NCBI GenBank assembly: GCA_050084985.1
Contig: JBITNC010000001.1
Span: 130,510,001 to 130,574,000 of the forward strand
Direction: 5' to 3'
Origin: Nageia nagi
Lineage: Eukaryota; Pinophyta
DNA: 64,000 nt
Shown here: positions 50,785 through 61,460 of the stretch, in pieces
Layout of the letters: every line of letters begins with the position of its first letter
Numbering within the stretch: position 1 is the first letter of the stretch
The notes under the pieces: model-generated
Seen by the model: the letters and a program-made list of their open reading frames with translations, nothing else
Databases searched by the model: none
What the model was told of the DNA's origin: nothing
Made by a program: the position numbers and the translations under genes

Positions 50785-51890
50785 TAAGGTGAATATGAGG
50801 GTTAACCCATGTCTACAATAGTATTATAGAAGACCCAAGGATGGCCCTAAACTAACCATAAAGATGACATCCTCATACATTTGGGCCTCAATGAATTAGC
50901 CATCATGGGTCACATCTAGCATGACCTTACTCTTCTCATGACCTTGGAAAAATGATGGGATCAAGATACTAACTCATTTCACCTGCCCCTAGGTGAAATG
51001 ACGATCACCCTTCTAGATGTCTATAAGATATGGAGTTTACCGATCCAAGGTTGGATTTTCCATCAAGCTAAGGTTTTAGATAATAATGAGAGAAAATAAT
51101 TATCATCATGGTTGATGGGTGAGGAGGATCATTATTGAGAGCACAAGACTACCCACCTATCTAAGGCATGCAAATTTGACTCTCCTAGTAGATAGTTGAG
51201 GCTTCTCGTTGCCTCCATCATATGTACATACCTAGTCTAAGACAAGAGTATCTCCTCTTTTCCTCTTGGGTTGGTATTGATGGTACAAGATATATATGCT
51301 AGGGGTACACGATTTGCTTGGTTTCCCCTTATTCTAGCTCATGTTTATAAAGACCTCCACAATTTCATGTGTTTTGATAAATTCAACATCATGATTGCTT
51401 ATGTTGACCTTTTGCAAGTGTGGGTAAATGAAAAGATAGTAGTGAATTAGCCTATTGGGTTATAAAGGGAAAGGGAGGACTCATTAGATATTGCACTTAC
51501 ATGTTAGGTGTCAAGATGCCTTGGGTACAAGTACCCATAGAATTTAGACGCAAGGAGGCAAGAGATGGACCAACTCTAGCTTGAAGACCTAGTACAGGTC
51601 TCATACATTGATTTTGTTTGGGAAGAGGATGCTTACTAGCTTGCATAGGTGAGGCAACCATGTTCCATCCAAACCCAAAAAAAGATGGTAGAGCCTTAGT
51701 TACTACAGCGTGTACTAAGGAAATTTAGGATTCGATAGGGGATTCCACATGCTCCGATTTACTTTATTTGATAAAGGGATAAGAAAGATGCTCCCCCAAG
51801 AGCTTATATTATGTCAACCTGGATTAATACATGGGAGGATCCTAGGATATTGGACCCATTTGAGGATACCTCCTTGGCCCTTGGTACTAT
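50785..51890 (+). pseudogene. Plant mobile domain (PMD/MAIN-like) pseudogene
   Basis: One reading frame runs about 1.1 kb, broken only by in-frame stops. It reads DDILIHLGLNELAIMGHI near 50863, then WDQD, TNSFHLPLGEMTITLLDV and YKIWSLPIQGWIFHQAKV (50957-51078). That is the signature start of the plant mobile domain (the aminotransferase-like domain of MAIN proteins: W...T.TFH.P.GEMT.TL.DV...L.LP..G). Further conserved-looking runs are SFPLGLVLMVQDIYARGTRF, AWFPLILAHVYKDLHNF, VSYIDFVWEEDAY and AYIMSTWINTWEDPRILDPF, the last just before the 3' LTR. All stops are TAG, TGA or TAA at sites where one C-to-T change in CAG, CGA or CAA would create them. PMD proteins are known both as host silencing and development factors and as cargo of gypsy and Mutator-type elements. 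Confidence 0.78.
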
Positions 51891-51891
51891 G

Positions 51892-52001
51892 TGTTGGAAT
51901 GTATAATGCATTATTGTAAATAGATGTATTAAATATTCTATGAAAATTCACTAATACTTAAGGGTATTATTTGATACCTTAAGTATTTTAGTAAGTATAA
52001 T
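51892..52001 (+). repeat. Truncated 3' LTR start of the PMD-carrying element
   Basis: TGTTGGAATGTATAATGCAT and the following sequence match 45238-45350, including AAATTCACTAATA.TTAAGGGTAT and TTTGATACCTTAAGTATTT. The match stops at the TG of the next LTR. The rest of this LTR should lie beyond the 3' end of the inserted element, outside the window. Confidence 0.85.
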
Positions 52002-53086
52002 TGTAGACACTAAAAATAAACCCTACATTTAGTTTAACAACATATAAATAAATAAAATAAGTATCTCACATTAAAATGATTATAACTTCTTATACAAGCT
52101 TCAATCAAGCTTTAAAACTCTATTATGGGATAGATCTCTTCGAGCAGATGCAAAACGGGTGGTCATACAACCTCTTTTCATTAAAAAATGACCGTTGGGT
52201 GATCACTCCAATATTAGTATAAAATGTACTAAAAAATCATTGACGATCTGTCAAGATCGTTGACGATCCTCCAAGATCGTTGACGATCCCTGCATTATTT
52301 GAAAACTACCAAATCTAAGCCCAGAATAGCCTAGTACGCGCAGTTTAGAGTTATGGACGTGGAGTTGAGATAATAACACCTCAAGATTTTACACGGAAGG
52401 TTACCTAGAATCTTTTGAATGGCAAAACAAATTAATAACAAACTTTTGAACTTATAAATACAAGCTCTGTGTGTGAACAAAGGGACCCGAATTTAATATA
52501 GCGAAGCTCTGTAGAAATTAAGCCAGAAGTTTGTAAGCGAAGGTTTGAGGTTTTGATCAATAGCAACTCTACCATCAAGTATATTTTTATGTTATGTTGC
52601 TTACTTCTTATTCATATGTATTAGCAGGTATGCTGTGATGTTTCGTTTGATTTCTATGTGTAGGGTCAATACAGGAACAAAATGATAGAAGCAAGCGTGA
52701 AGGAGAACAACCAAGAAGAGATACAAATATTTCAAGATTCTGTAAAAAGCTCACTAGAACGCCATAAATCATCGACGATTCAGAGATTGGTCGATGGTGA
52801 CTCTATAGATTGATGACAAAAGTTGAAGGTTTACATAAGCACGCCAATAGTGAGATACCATTGATCGCTGTCGATCCCTGAGTAGATCATTTCCGATCGA
52901 TAATAAATCGATGCCGATTCATGCAAATTGATAACAGTCTCTTATTGTATTAAATTTCATCAAAATCTTTTTCGAATATAACATCTGCATTATTATTGAT
53001 GTGTAATATTGAATGTGTTTTGATTTATTATGTTGAATGATTTATCTGGCTAAATTGCATTTTAGGTGCACAATTCAGTATACACA
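52002..53086 (+). repeat. 5' LTR of the Tat-clade element
   Basis: Starts TGTAGACACTAAAAATAAAC, ends AATTCAGTATACACA; 1085 bp. A TATA box, TATAAATACAAG, lies at 52453-52464, so transcripts should start near 52485. The LTR is studded with a short motif of the form ATCG..GATC or GATCGTTGACGATC. There are three close copies at 52235-52286 (period 23), and more at about 52770, 52860-52915 and, outside the LTR, 53262-53330. The partner LTR is beyond the window. Confidence 0.87.
52453..52464 (+). promoter_or_regulatory. LTR core promoter (TATA box)
   Basis: TATAAATACAAG preceded by TTTTGAACT and followed by CTCTGTGTGTG; a standard plant TATA box located about 450 bp into the LTR. Confidence 0.65.
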
Positions 53087-53089
53087 ATC

Positions 53090-53107
53090 TGGCGCTAGAA
53101 GGAGGGC
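53090..53107 (+). other. Primer-binding site of the Tat-clade element
   Basis: TGGCGCTAGAAGGAGGGC, three bases after the LTR end. The TGGCGC start is normal for a site matching a tRNA with a 3'-GCGCCA end, but I cannot match the rest to a plant tRNA from memory. It is clearly neither the initiator-Met nor the usual Arg or Asp type. Confidence 0.72.
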
Positions 53108-53546
53108 CCCTTGCATGCATTCAGAGAATTGAAGCAAAAAATAGGATCAATTACATATTGTTTTGATTATGTTTTTACATCTGTTTGCATCCTGTGGAAT
53201 CAGAAACTAACTTAATCTGTTTGATCTGTCATTTTGTTTTTTGTTTTCTGGTTTTTAGGATCATCGATGATCGTACATAAATCGCCAACGATCTATTCAG
53301 AATAGTCATCGATCTCTGTAAAATAGGTATGTTTTCTAGTCTGATGTAAATACAGTAAAATGTAAGTAGGCATTTAAAATGACAGTCGGTAAAATTGTGT
53401 GATCTCTTTGCTCAGAGTGCATGTAGAAAATGGGTAGTAAAACTTTAAATGTATTTTTATTTAATATATGTTATGAATAATGTTGTTTGTTTTTATTCTT
53501 TTGGGTTAAGGATACGTACACAGTAATACTTTTTATCCTACCTACT
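53108..53546 (+). other. First part of the element leader
   Basis: No ORF. Contains two further ATCGATGATCG / CGCCAACGATC motif copies (53262-53300), like those in the LTR. Confidence 0.45.
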
Positions 53547-54240
53547 TATGCTCTCCCTTTGTGCTACGTGCGATCTAAGGTGACCAGAATAGATTGGATA
53601 AGAAGGAGTAATTAATTTTTCTTTTCTTTCACATTCACATTATCATTAATTTGGTTAATTTATCACACATAATGACCTCTTACCAAGTCTGCCCTTACCA
53701 CTCCAATGGAGGTCGAAGGGATATGTGATTAGTAAGAGGAAGTAATTTACTACACTTAATACTTCCACTATTGGAAGGAGTAAATGAAGTACACTTAATT
53801 TGGAATGAACCTAAGGTAAATGAATCGGGTTTTTGGGTAGTATAAATCATATTAAAAGGTTAATGAATTGGAGGGATTCGAATACATTAAGTACTTTCAA
53901 TTAACAAAGTATGCTCTCACTTTTGCGCTTCAAGCGATCTTAAGTGATCAGAAATAAATTAAGTGAAAGAGGTCAAATTTATTCACATCTTAGTTGGAAA
54001 TATACTTCACATTAACACTCTTAAAGATGTCTGCCCTTACCACTCCATTGGAGGTCGAAGGGATATGTGACTCTTGGAGGAGTAATTGAACCTCACTTAA
54101 CTAATTTATCCACACTTAACGGCTTCTTACCAAGTCTGCTCTTACCACTCCATTGGAGGTCGAAGAGATATGTGACTAGTAAGAAGAGGGAATTTATTAT
54201 ACATAATACTTCCACAGCTGGAAGGGGTTAATGAACATCA
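53547..54240 (+). repeat. Repeats in the untranslated leader
   Basis: A ~48-bp block with TCTGCCCTTACCACTCCA and GGAGGTCGAAGGGATATGTGA occurs three times (about 53690, 54030 and 54135). A second block, TATGCTCTC.CTTTTG.GCT with CGATCT and AAG(G)TGA, occurs twice (53547 and 53909). A third, ACTTCCAC...TGGAAGG(A/G)GT.AATGAA, occurs twice (53760 and 54207). Together they form two to three copies of a larger ~360-bp unit. They lie between primer-binding site and gag, where packaging or translation-control signals are expected. No ORF runs through them. Confidence 0.8.
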
Positions 54241-54891
54241 TTAAGAGGTTGGATAATGAATCACATTATAATTAAAAAGAATAACGGGGTTTATTAAGGT
54301 CAAGACTCACTTAAAATAAACTTTGATTGCATCACATCATGATTAAGATAAGTAAATGGACATGAATGTTTGGGAGGGTAGTATGCATAAATGTATTTTG
54401 CTTGTTTAAATGCATTTCATAAGGCCTTAAGAAATAATTGAACATTAACGAGTTGGATGTCACTACCAACCGTTAATTCTTACTTCTTTGTAACCACCGA
54501 CATAATGCACTTGAAACCATAGAGTCAGTTACACTTGGAAGTGATGACCAAGGTAACTTTCCTTTAGGTAGGAGTCAAAAAAGGAGACTCATCTAGAACC
54601 AAGACAAAAGCCATAGAAACTTGCAAATGTTAGAATTACCCAACCTACCTTGTTTAACACTTGACTAGTCAAAACAAGCTAGGAAAATTAAAAAGATTAA
54701 AAATAAACAACCCATATCATTCATTTAATTTAGACATTAAAAATATGCAAAAAAGTTAAAGAAGATAAGCACATCGTTAAAACTAGGTTTGCATATAAGT
54801 TGTTTGTGCATTAAATTGTTTTCTCGAAAATATAATCTAAAAGATAAAAATAGAGTTTCTTGTTTACGATGTTTGTTTATGATATCTAAAA
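54241..54891 (+). other. Second part of the element leader
   Basis: Non-coding leader of about 650 bp up to the gag start; no ORF or repeat seen apart from scattered AT-rich runs. Confidence 0.45.
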
Positions 54892-56388
54892 ATGGTTCAA
54901 ACTAGAAGTATGACCGCTAAGAAAATGCGAGAACACCCATTTGAAATGCAAGAAATAGATTCAGACAATATGGATTTGATAGAATATTCGGTTAGGAGGC
55001 CACCTCCTTTAGATGAATCAAATTCACGGGTAGTTCGTTATGTAGGTAAAGATTGGGATTGTGGTTATGATCAAACTAGATTACAAAAACAAAGTATAGA
55101 AAACCCTATTACCAAGGCTAGAACGCAAGTGTTAGATGAAGAATTGATTGAAATTCGTCGTTGCCTAGCTAATCATAGGGGTATTCCTAAGACGTCTTTT
55201 AGTTTACCGGGAGATGTAGAAAAAATAGACCAAAAGCTTGATAACTTAGAAATTGACGAGGCTAAATCTCGGGCCGGAACCATAGCGGTACCAGAGATTG
55301 AGCCTTATAAGGTTAAATATTAAAGAGTCATTCGTCAATTATCAGATGGTCAAAAAGTAAGCTCTTTAATCCGAAAGGAGGGAGCTTCTTTTTCTCATAA
55401 ATCTCTCAAATTAGGAAAAAATGAAGTATCAATACCTATGAGTAATTTATCTCAAAGAGCTGCTTCAATGAAGCAAATGGAGAAATCTTATTCTTCAAAG
55501 GAAGGATTACATAGAAAGACATCTAAGTACAAAATAGAAGAGATACCTTCTTATGAAGAACTAGAAGAACGACGATTACGTAAAACAAAAGTCGGTCAAA
55601 GATTCACGGAAATACATGCTGAGGATATTAAAAGGGACGCAGAGATGCAATATCTCCTAAATGAAGTTGACGAATTCATTAAAATTCAAGAACAAGAGGA
55701 TAAATTAAAATAAATGGAAGATAAATTTCTTAGAGATAAAAGAAAATTCATAGAACAAGAACAAGCAAAGAAAGAAAGAAACGAGTTCTTGGAACAAGAA
55801 AAGAAAAGACTTCATAAAGAGCACGAGATTCAACTTCATTTACAAGAATTACAACTTAAAGAATTAGAAAATGAAAAAATAAAAAGGGAACAATATCTAC
55901 GTATGGAGAAAGAAAAACAAAGACAGTGGGATGAATATTAAAAAATAAGGAATTTGAAACCGGAAACTCCTGAAGGAAGTCAAATACAAAGATATCGAGA
56001 TCCTTACTTAGATAAACAAGAAGCGCTGGATAGAGAGATAGCCATTTTATTACAAAAGGAAATGGATAAGGAATTAGAACTTCAAAATTTATATGATAAA
56101 CAAAAGTGAGATTCTATTAAAACTTGGGTTGAACAAACCCAAAATCAAACAAGACAACCTGATTATAAGGGAAAAGATCTACATGAAAAAGGGATATCCC
56201 AAAAACCTCCTAGAATCCCTATTCTGCGATGACATTCACCTCTTAAAATATTGCCTCCACCTCTGTCAAAAATTCCTTCTAACTATGAGTCTTACATTTC
56301 AAGATCAATTTTGGAAAAGGATCCAAATACTCGGAGACATCATAGGCACACTCAAGGTCATAGAACCGATAAATAATTAGAAAACTTT
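54892..56388 (+). pseudogene. N-terminal extension of gag
   Basis: Begins MVQTRSMTAKK, a start common in plant gypsy polyproteins, and stays in the frame of the gag domain for 499 codons. Stops lie at 55321, 55711, 55939, 56107, 56230 and 56374. The first ~140 residues are mixed and acidic. Residues ~260-350 are an extremely charged, Glu/Lys/Gln-rich helix (for example EQAKKERNEFLEQEKKRL) with heptad-like Leu spacing, probably a coiled coil. No known domain is recognised before the gag domain at 56389. The length is unusual, because plant gypsy gag proteins generally reach the capsid-like domain much sooner. The extension may help particle assembly; that is inference. Confidence 0.7.
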
Positions 56389-57660
56389 ATGAAGGATTTT
56401 ATAAATCGAGAAATGAATGTTCAAGGACTTCAAAAGTTAAATTACAAGAATATTTACAATGAGCCTATTCATCCAAGTGTTCCAAAAAAGAAACTACCAT
56501 ATAGGTTTGAATTTCCTAAAATAGAGCCATTTAAAGGAAGAGAAGACCCCAAAGAACATTTGAGGAAATTTACATTTTCTAGTTATCAGATAGCCAATGA
56601 TGATTCATTAATGTTACGTATATTTCCTATGACACTCGCAGGCCAAGCTTTGGATTGGTATAACAGTTTACCTATGCATAGTTTATATACGTTCGAACAA
56701 TTGGCTAATCAATTTCTTGAACATTTTAGAATCAATATTAAAGAAAAATCTTCAATTACGGATCTTACAAGATTGCAACAATTTCCTGATGAAACCATAC
56801 AAGATTACATCTCAAGATGGCAGGCTATACTCACTAGTATGTCTTATACAATACCACAAGAGGAATTGGTTAAATTATTTAGTCAAAGTTGTTTAAGACC
56901 AATAGCCAGTGTTCTCCAAATTCAACAACATAGAACTTTTGAAGAAGCTATTGCTCAAGCAGTAGTTATAGAAAGAGTTAAAATTCAAGATGGAGAATTA
57001 AAGCTCAAGAAAAAAGAATACAAAAAGGGTAACCAATATGAGAATAGTACTAAACAACCACAAAACAATCAGATAGCTATGACAGAAGATTCTGGTCAAG
57101 CTTCAAAAATTGAAGAAAATGTTGAACCTAAGCCTAAAAGAAATTTTACCCCATTAGCAGAACCATTAGCCAAAATACTTAAAAAATTATGCGATAATGG
57201 TATGATTAGATTACCTGATATAAAACTGAAAATTCTAATGCTAAGGGAAGCAAATGGTATAAGGAAAATGAATTTTGTGCTTGTCATAGGCAAAAAGGAC
57301 ATAATACAAATAAATGTCGAACTTTACAGCATAAAATTCAAGACTTGATAGATAGTCGAAAGATAGATGTGGATAATCCTGTTGTGCCTTCAAATCAAAA
57401 TTTAGGGATATATCAAAACCCCTTACCTTCACATCAGGCTAATAATGTGGCAACTATCCCAAATCAACTGAACTATACATGGGATAATAAGGATATACCG
57501 TTTATAGGAACTATAGATGATTCAATACATATGATTGGTATAGCCACAAGAGCACAACAATATCAGAATAAATAGGATAATCCTTGAAAAAATCAATCGA
57601 TATCAAACCCAATTAATATACAACCTATACCTCCTCTGCAGCAACCTAAAGTTTCGATAA
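56389..57660 (+). pseudogene. Gag domain and zinc-knuckle region
   Basis: The open stretch 56389-57348 contains the retrotransposon gag (capsid) domain. It runs from FPKIEPFKGREDPKEHLRKF through MTLAGQALDWYNSLP, FEQLANQFLEHFR and DETIQDYISRWQAI to HRTFEEAIAQAVVIE. Near 57220 an A run has lost one base and the frame changes. In the shifted frame comes the Tat-type zinc knuckle FCACHRQKGHNTNKC (57274-57318), with the Cys-His-His-Cys ligand pattern, followed by the LQHKIQDLIDS helix that always follows it in this clade. Stops near 57573, 57588 and 57678 separate it from protease. Gag would form the particle and bind the RNA. Confidence 0.88.
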
Positions 57661-57686
57661 AAGGTGCTCTTCAACGATAGTTAAAA

Positions 57687-58967
57687 ATGTCTCCAGTAAA
57701 GATGACCTTATTTGAATTATTACAACAGTCTGAGAGTTATAGGGAAGCTATGAATCAAATTCTACAAGAAATTCAAGTGGATATTAGTAACCCCAATAAC
57801 TTCATTTCAATAGTTGAAAGTTTGAGAATATCTCAACAACCTAGTATCACCTTCTACGAACAAGAAAAATTAAATAACGATGGACCAGGCGGACTTGATC
57901 CACCTTTACATATAATTGGTAAAGTAGATGGGAAATTATTTAAAAGAATTCTGATAGATGAAGGTTCAGCTATAAATATAATTTCAGATGCTGCATACAA
58001 AAATTTTAATTTATCAGAATCGCTTATCCTAGCTCCTTCTTTGCAAATTAGGGCGTTTAATGATGCAATGTGTTCAACCTTGGGATCGATAGTGCTGCCA
58101 ATTACAGTAGGGGCTAAAACCGTTCAAACTTTATTACATATAATTGAAGGAAATATTATACAATATAATGTTCTTTTAGGATGTCCATGGATTAGAGAAA
58201 TGCAATGTGTTCCATCAACTTATCATGGATGTTTAAAGTACATCTACAAGGATAAAGTTCATTGTGTGTTTAAAGACCCAGATCCTTATTCACATTGTAA
58301 TTTAATTTTTGATCCGAATAAAGTGACATTACCGTCTCCTAATTTATCAACTATATTGATGAATAAAAGTACGAATCAATCTGAAGTCATAAAAGAAAAA
58401 GATGATATAGTTATACAAGATAAAAATACTTGGGAAAAGGTTGCTAAAACTTTAGATGAAAAATATGGAGCTTCTTCATCAAAACAAGTAAATACTACAT
58501 CCAATAATAACTCATCCAATGTATATCTAGTAAAAATTAAATTAAGGGATTTATGGATGGGAGAATATGATGTAGATGATGTGGTATTTAGTATACCTCC
58601 ATCACAAGAAATGGGAAGATTATCTGAATCACCTAGTGTGATTGGACAAATAGTGCCTTTAGGAGAAGTACCTAATCAGACAATGTGCATCTATGCGGGG
58701 ATAGGGGATCCTGTGTCAACAATACCCAATCAAACATATAAAGGAAATTTCAATAATGACATGAAATATTTATCGCCATGTTCAAGAACATTTGTCTTAA
58801 ACTATTTTAACAAATGTAATTGGCAAGGACGAGGATTGGGTTGATATGAACAAGGTCCATGAGAGATAATTTAATTACAACACCAATATCCCACTGATAA
58901 AAGTGGATTAGGTTATAAAAATAAATGTGAAAATCTTGCTAAATTAGAAAATTTAGGAGAAGAAAAT
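57687..58967 (+). pseudogene. Aspartic protease region
   Basis: Retroviral-type aspartic protease. The active-site strand reads RILIDEGSAINII with the catalytic Asp at 57957; D.GS is the usual Tat form of DTG/DSG. Downstream NVLLGCPWIREM and VPSTYHGCLKYI are the conserved flap and C-terminal motifs of this clade. Near 58815 WQGRGLG is the glycine-rich G-patch-like motif that closes the protease part. It is cut by TGA at 58842 and again at about 58857. The frame is the same as that of RT and integrase. Protease would cut Gag-Pol in the particle. Confidence 0.87.
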
Positions 58968-59495
58968 TTGGATTATAACGAAGAAATCTTAGAGAAAAAA
59001 TCCATAGTACAAGAAGTTGTTGATATAAGTGAAGGACAATTAAGTGAAATGGATGTCTTAGAAGGTGTCGAAAGGCTCTTTATTAATAATATTGAGCCAC
59101 TCTGGATTCATTTGGGTTTACCAAGACATATACAAGAAAAAATAAATAAAAATGTCGAATCATCAATCGTTTCATATTCATATATACCATCGGTAAATAT
59201 GGTTACAATAAAAAAGAATGATATTGAAGATCAAAATAATGAACGAATAGATGAAGTTAACGAAAATCAAAATTTAATCAAAATAATAGCCAATACTTCT
59301 ACAGATGAAATGATTGCTGATTTCTCTCTTATATCATCTAATCCTTCGGTACATGAATTCAAAAATGTAGATCACATACTTGGTTCCTATGAAAGTCAAG
59401 TATGCACGAATGAACAAACTCAAGAATACGATGAAGAATATAGTGTTAATGACAATGGCTGGATACCAGTACCAAATCAATTAGAAGAAGGGTAA
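58968..59495 (+). pseudogene. Acidic protease-RT linker
   Basis: 175 open codons in the pol frame, rich in Glu, Asp, Asn and Ile, with no recognised fold. Such an acidic spacer between protease and RT is normal in Tat-clade polyproteins. It ends with a TAA at 59493, followed after one codon by ATG at 59499. Confidence 0.6.
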
Positions 59496-59498
59496 CAT

Positions 59499-60958
59499 AT
59501 GCTTACTGAAAAGGTTTTAGAAATAAATATTAGTAATGATCCTCAAAATCCTAAAATTATTCAATTAGGAGAAAACCTCACGGAAAATGAACAAGAAAAA
59601 ATTATAACCTTATTAAAAGAACGAGAAAAGGTATTTGCATGGTCATATGCAGACATGCCTGGGATAGATCCTAAATTAGTAGTACATAATTTAGCATTAA
59701 AGCCTGATGCTAAACCCGTTAAATAAAAATTACGTAAGATGCATCCTACTATAGCATTAATGGTAAAAGAAGAACTCCAAAAATTATTAGAAGCCAAATT
59801 TATACAACCTATAGATTATTTAGATTGGATATCTAATATGGTACCTGTGAAAAAACCAAGTGGAAAAATAAGAATATGCACAGATTTTCGTGATCTTAAC
59901 AAGGCTTGTCCTAAAGATGATTTCCCTCTACCTAGCATTGATAGTTTGGTAGATTCAACAGCGGGACATGATATGTTATCATTGATGGACGGGTTTTCTG
60001 GTTATAATCAAATAAAAATAGCTACTGAAGATCAACATAAAATGGCTTTTATAACTCCTTGGGGTACCTTTTGTTATAAAGTTATGCCTTTTGGATTGAA
60101 AAACGTCGGGGCAACTTATCAAAGAGCTATGAATTATATATTCCATGACTATATGCACGACATAGTAGAAGATTATGTCGATGATTTGTTGGTTAGATCT
60201 AAATATCGAGTAGATCATGCAAAAGATCTAATTAAAGTCTTAGATAGATTATTAGAACATAAAGTAAGGTTAAATCCAAAAAAATGTGTTTTTGGTGTAA
60301 CTTCAGGAAAATTATTAGGATTTATTATGTCTCGACGAGGAATTGAAATAGATCCTAGTAAAGTGAAGGCAGTAGTAAATATGCCACCTCCTACAAATCT
60401 AAAACAATTACAGAGTTTACAAGGTAAGTTACAAGCCATTAGAAGGTTTATAGCTCAACTTTCTGATAAATGTAAACCATTTACAAAATTATTAAAAAGG
60501 GGGATCGAATATCATTGGGGCAAAGAGCAACAAGATGCATTCGATGAAATTAAAAGATATTTATTATCACCTCCTGTCTTAAGTCCACCAAGAAAAGATG
60601 TACCCTTTTTGTTATATATCTCTGCTACTGAAAATGCGTTAGGAACAATGCTTGCTCAAAAGAATGAACACAATAAAGAGCAAGCTATATATTATTTAAG
60701 TAGAACCCTAGTGAGCTACGAGATTAAGTATATATATTTGGAAAAATTATGTCTTGCTATCATTTTTGCTACTAAAAAACTTCGACATTATATGCTTAAT
60801 CATACGACATACATCATCTCTAAAATGGATCTGTTGAAATACATGATGAATAAAACATATCAAAATTCAAGAACTGCAAAGTGGATAATGCACTTAACTG
60901 AATTTGATTTACATTTTATTGGACAAAAGTCAATAAAAGGATAAGTAATTGCTGACTA
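59499..60958 (+). pseudogene. Reverse transcriptase and first RNase H
   Basis: RT motifs in order: FAWSYADMPGIDP (lead-in), TAA at 59724, then HPTIALMVKEELQKLLEAKF, SGKIRICTDFRDLNKACPKD, LSLMDGFSGYNQ (first catalytic Asp), AFITPWGTFCYKVMPFGLKN, GATYQRAM and EDYVDDLLVRS (YVDD, about 60174-60185). Then come LNPKKCVFGV, GKLLGFIMSRRGIEIDPSK and the connection domain. The first RNase H begins LLYISATENALGTMLAQKN, where the usual first Asp is missing (Ala-Thr), as in other Tat elements; EKLCLAIIFATKKLRHYM follows. TAA at 60942 falls in the conserved KGQ.IADYLAD block. RT-RNase H would copy the RNA to DNA. Confidence 0.93.
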
Positions 60959-61460
60959 TCTCGCTGATGCTCCATTGCAAGATAATAAACCCCTTGTCAT
61001 TGAATTACCCGATGATGGGTGTTTTCAATTAGATGAAATTGAAATACCTGTAGAACCTAAAGATGATTGGGATATGGCAATACACTTTGACGGTTCTCGA
61101 TGTGAACAAGGTGGTGGATCAGGTGTTGTATTTACAACACCGCAAGGTATCCCTATACCATATTCATTTAAACTAAAATTTCCTTGTACTAATAATAATG
61201 CGAAATATGAAGCTTTGATATTAGCATTAAAAACTGCTATTAAATTAAAACTTAAAAGAATAAAGCTTATTGGAGATTCCTTACTCATCGTAAATCAAGT
61301 GAAAGGAATCTATCAATGTAAAGAACCTTTACTTCAAAAGTATAAAGTGTTAGTTGAGAAATTATTAAAGTCTTTTGACCAATTTAGTATAGAAGCGGCA
61401 CCAAGATCATCTAATAGATTTGCAGATGCTATGGCTTCTATTGGACCTCTTATCCCATAA
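60959..61460 (+). pseudogene. Second, archaeal-type RNase H (aRNH)
   Basis: About 150 residues between pol RNase H and integrase. It reads AIHFDGSRCEQGGGSGVVF (Asp 39 of the stretch counted from 60975), CTNNNAKYEALILALKTA (Glu 79), KRIKLIGDSLLIVNQVKGIY (Asp 101) and PRSSNRFADAMAS (Asp 151). All four acidic residues of a complete RNase H active site are present. This domain defines the Tat clade of gypsy elements and is thought to take over from the weakened first RNase H. TAA at 61458 ends the open stretch. Confidence 0.92.

Larger units (their letters stand above)
45238..52001 (+). mobile_element. LTR retroelement without gag-pol, carrying a plant-mobile-domain pseudogene
   Basis: A 498-bp LTR at 45238-45735, a tRNA-iMet-type primer-binding site at 45738 and a second LTR start at 51892 (TGTTGGAATGTATAATGCAT, as in the first) delimit this element. 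The 3' LTR is cut at 52001 by insertion of the Tat-clade element. In the 6.1-kb interior I find no gag, protease, RT or integrase, but a long one-frame PMD trace at 50785-51890 lies directly in front of the 3' LTR. Other contents are a GC-rich low-complexity patch, a tandem repeat array, a probable solo LTR and a hairpin. The structure suggests a non-autonomous element that captured a PMD gene, or a degraded gypsy element that had one. Confidence 0.68.

Noticed and set aside
57096-61288. Several antisense ORFs of 60-87 codons opposite gag, RT and the RNase H domains
   Set aside because: They are antisense shadows of conserved sense coding regions; the sense frames carry all known motifs.
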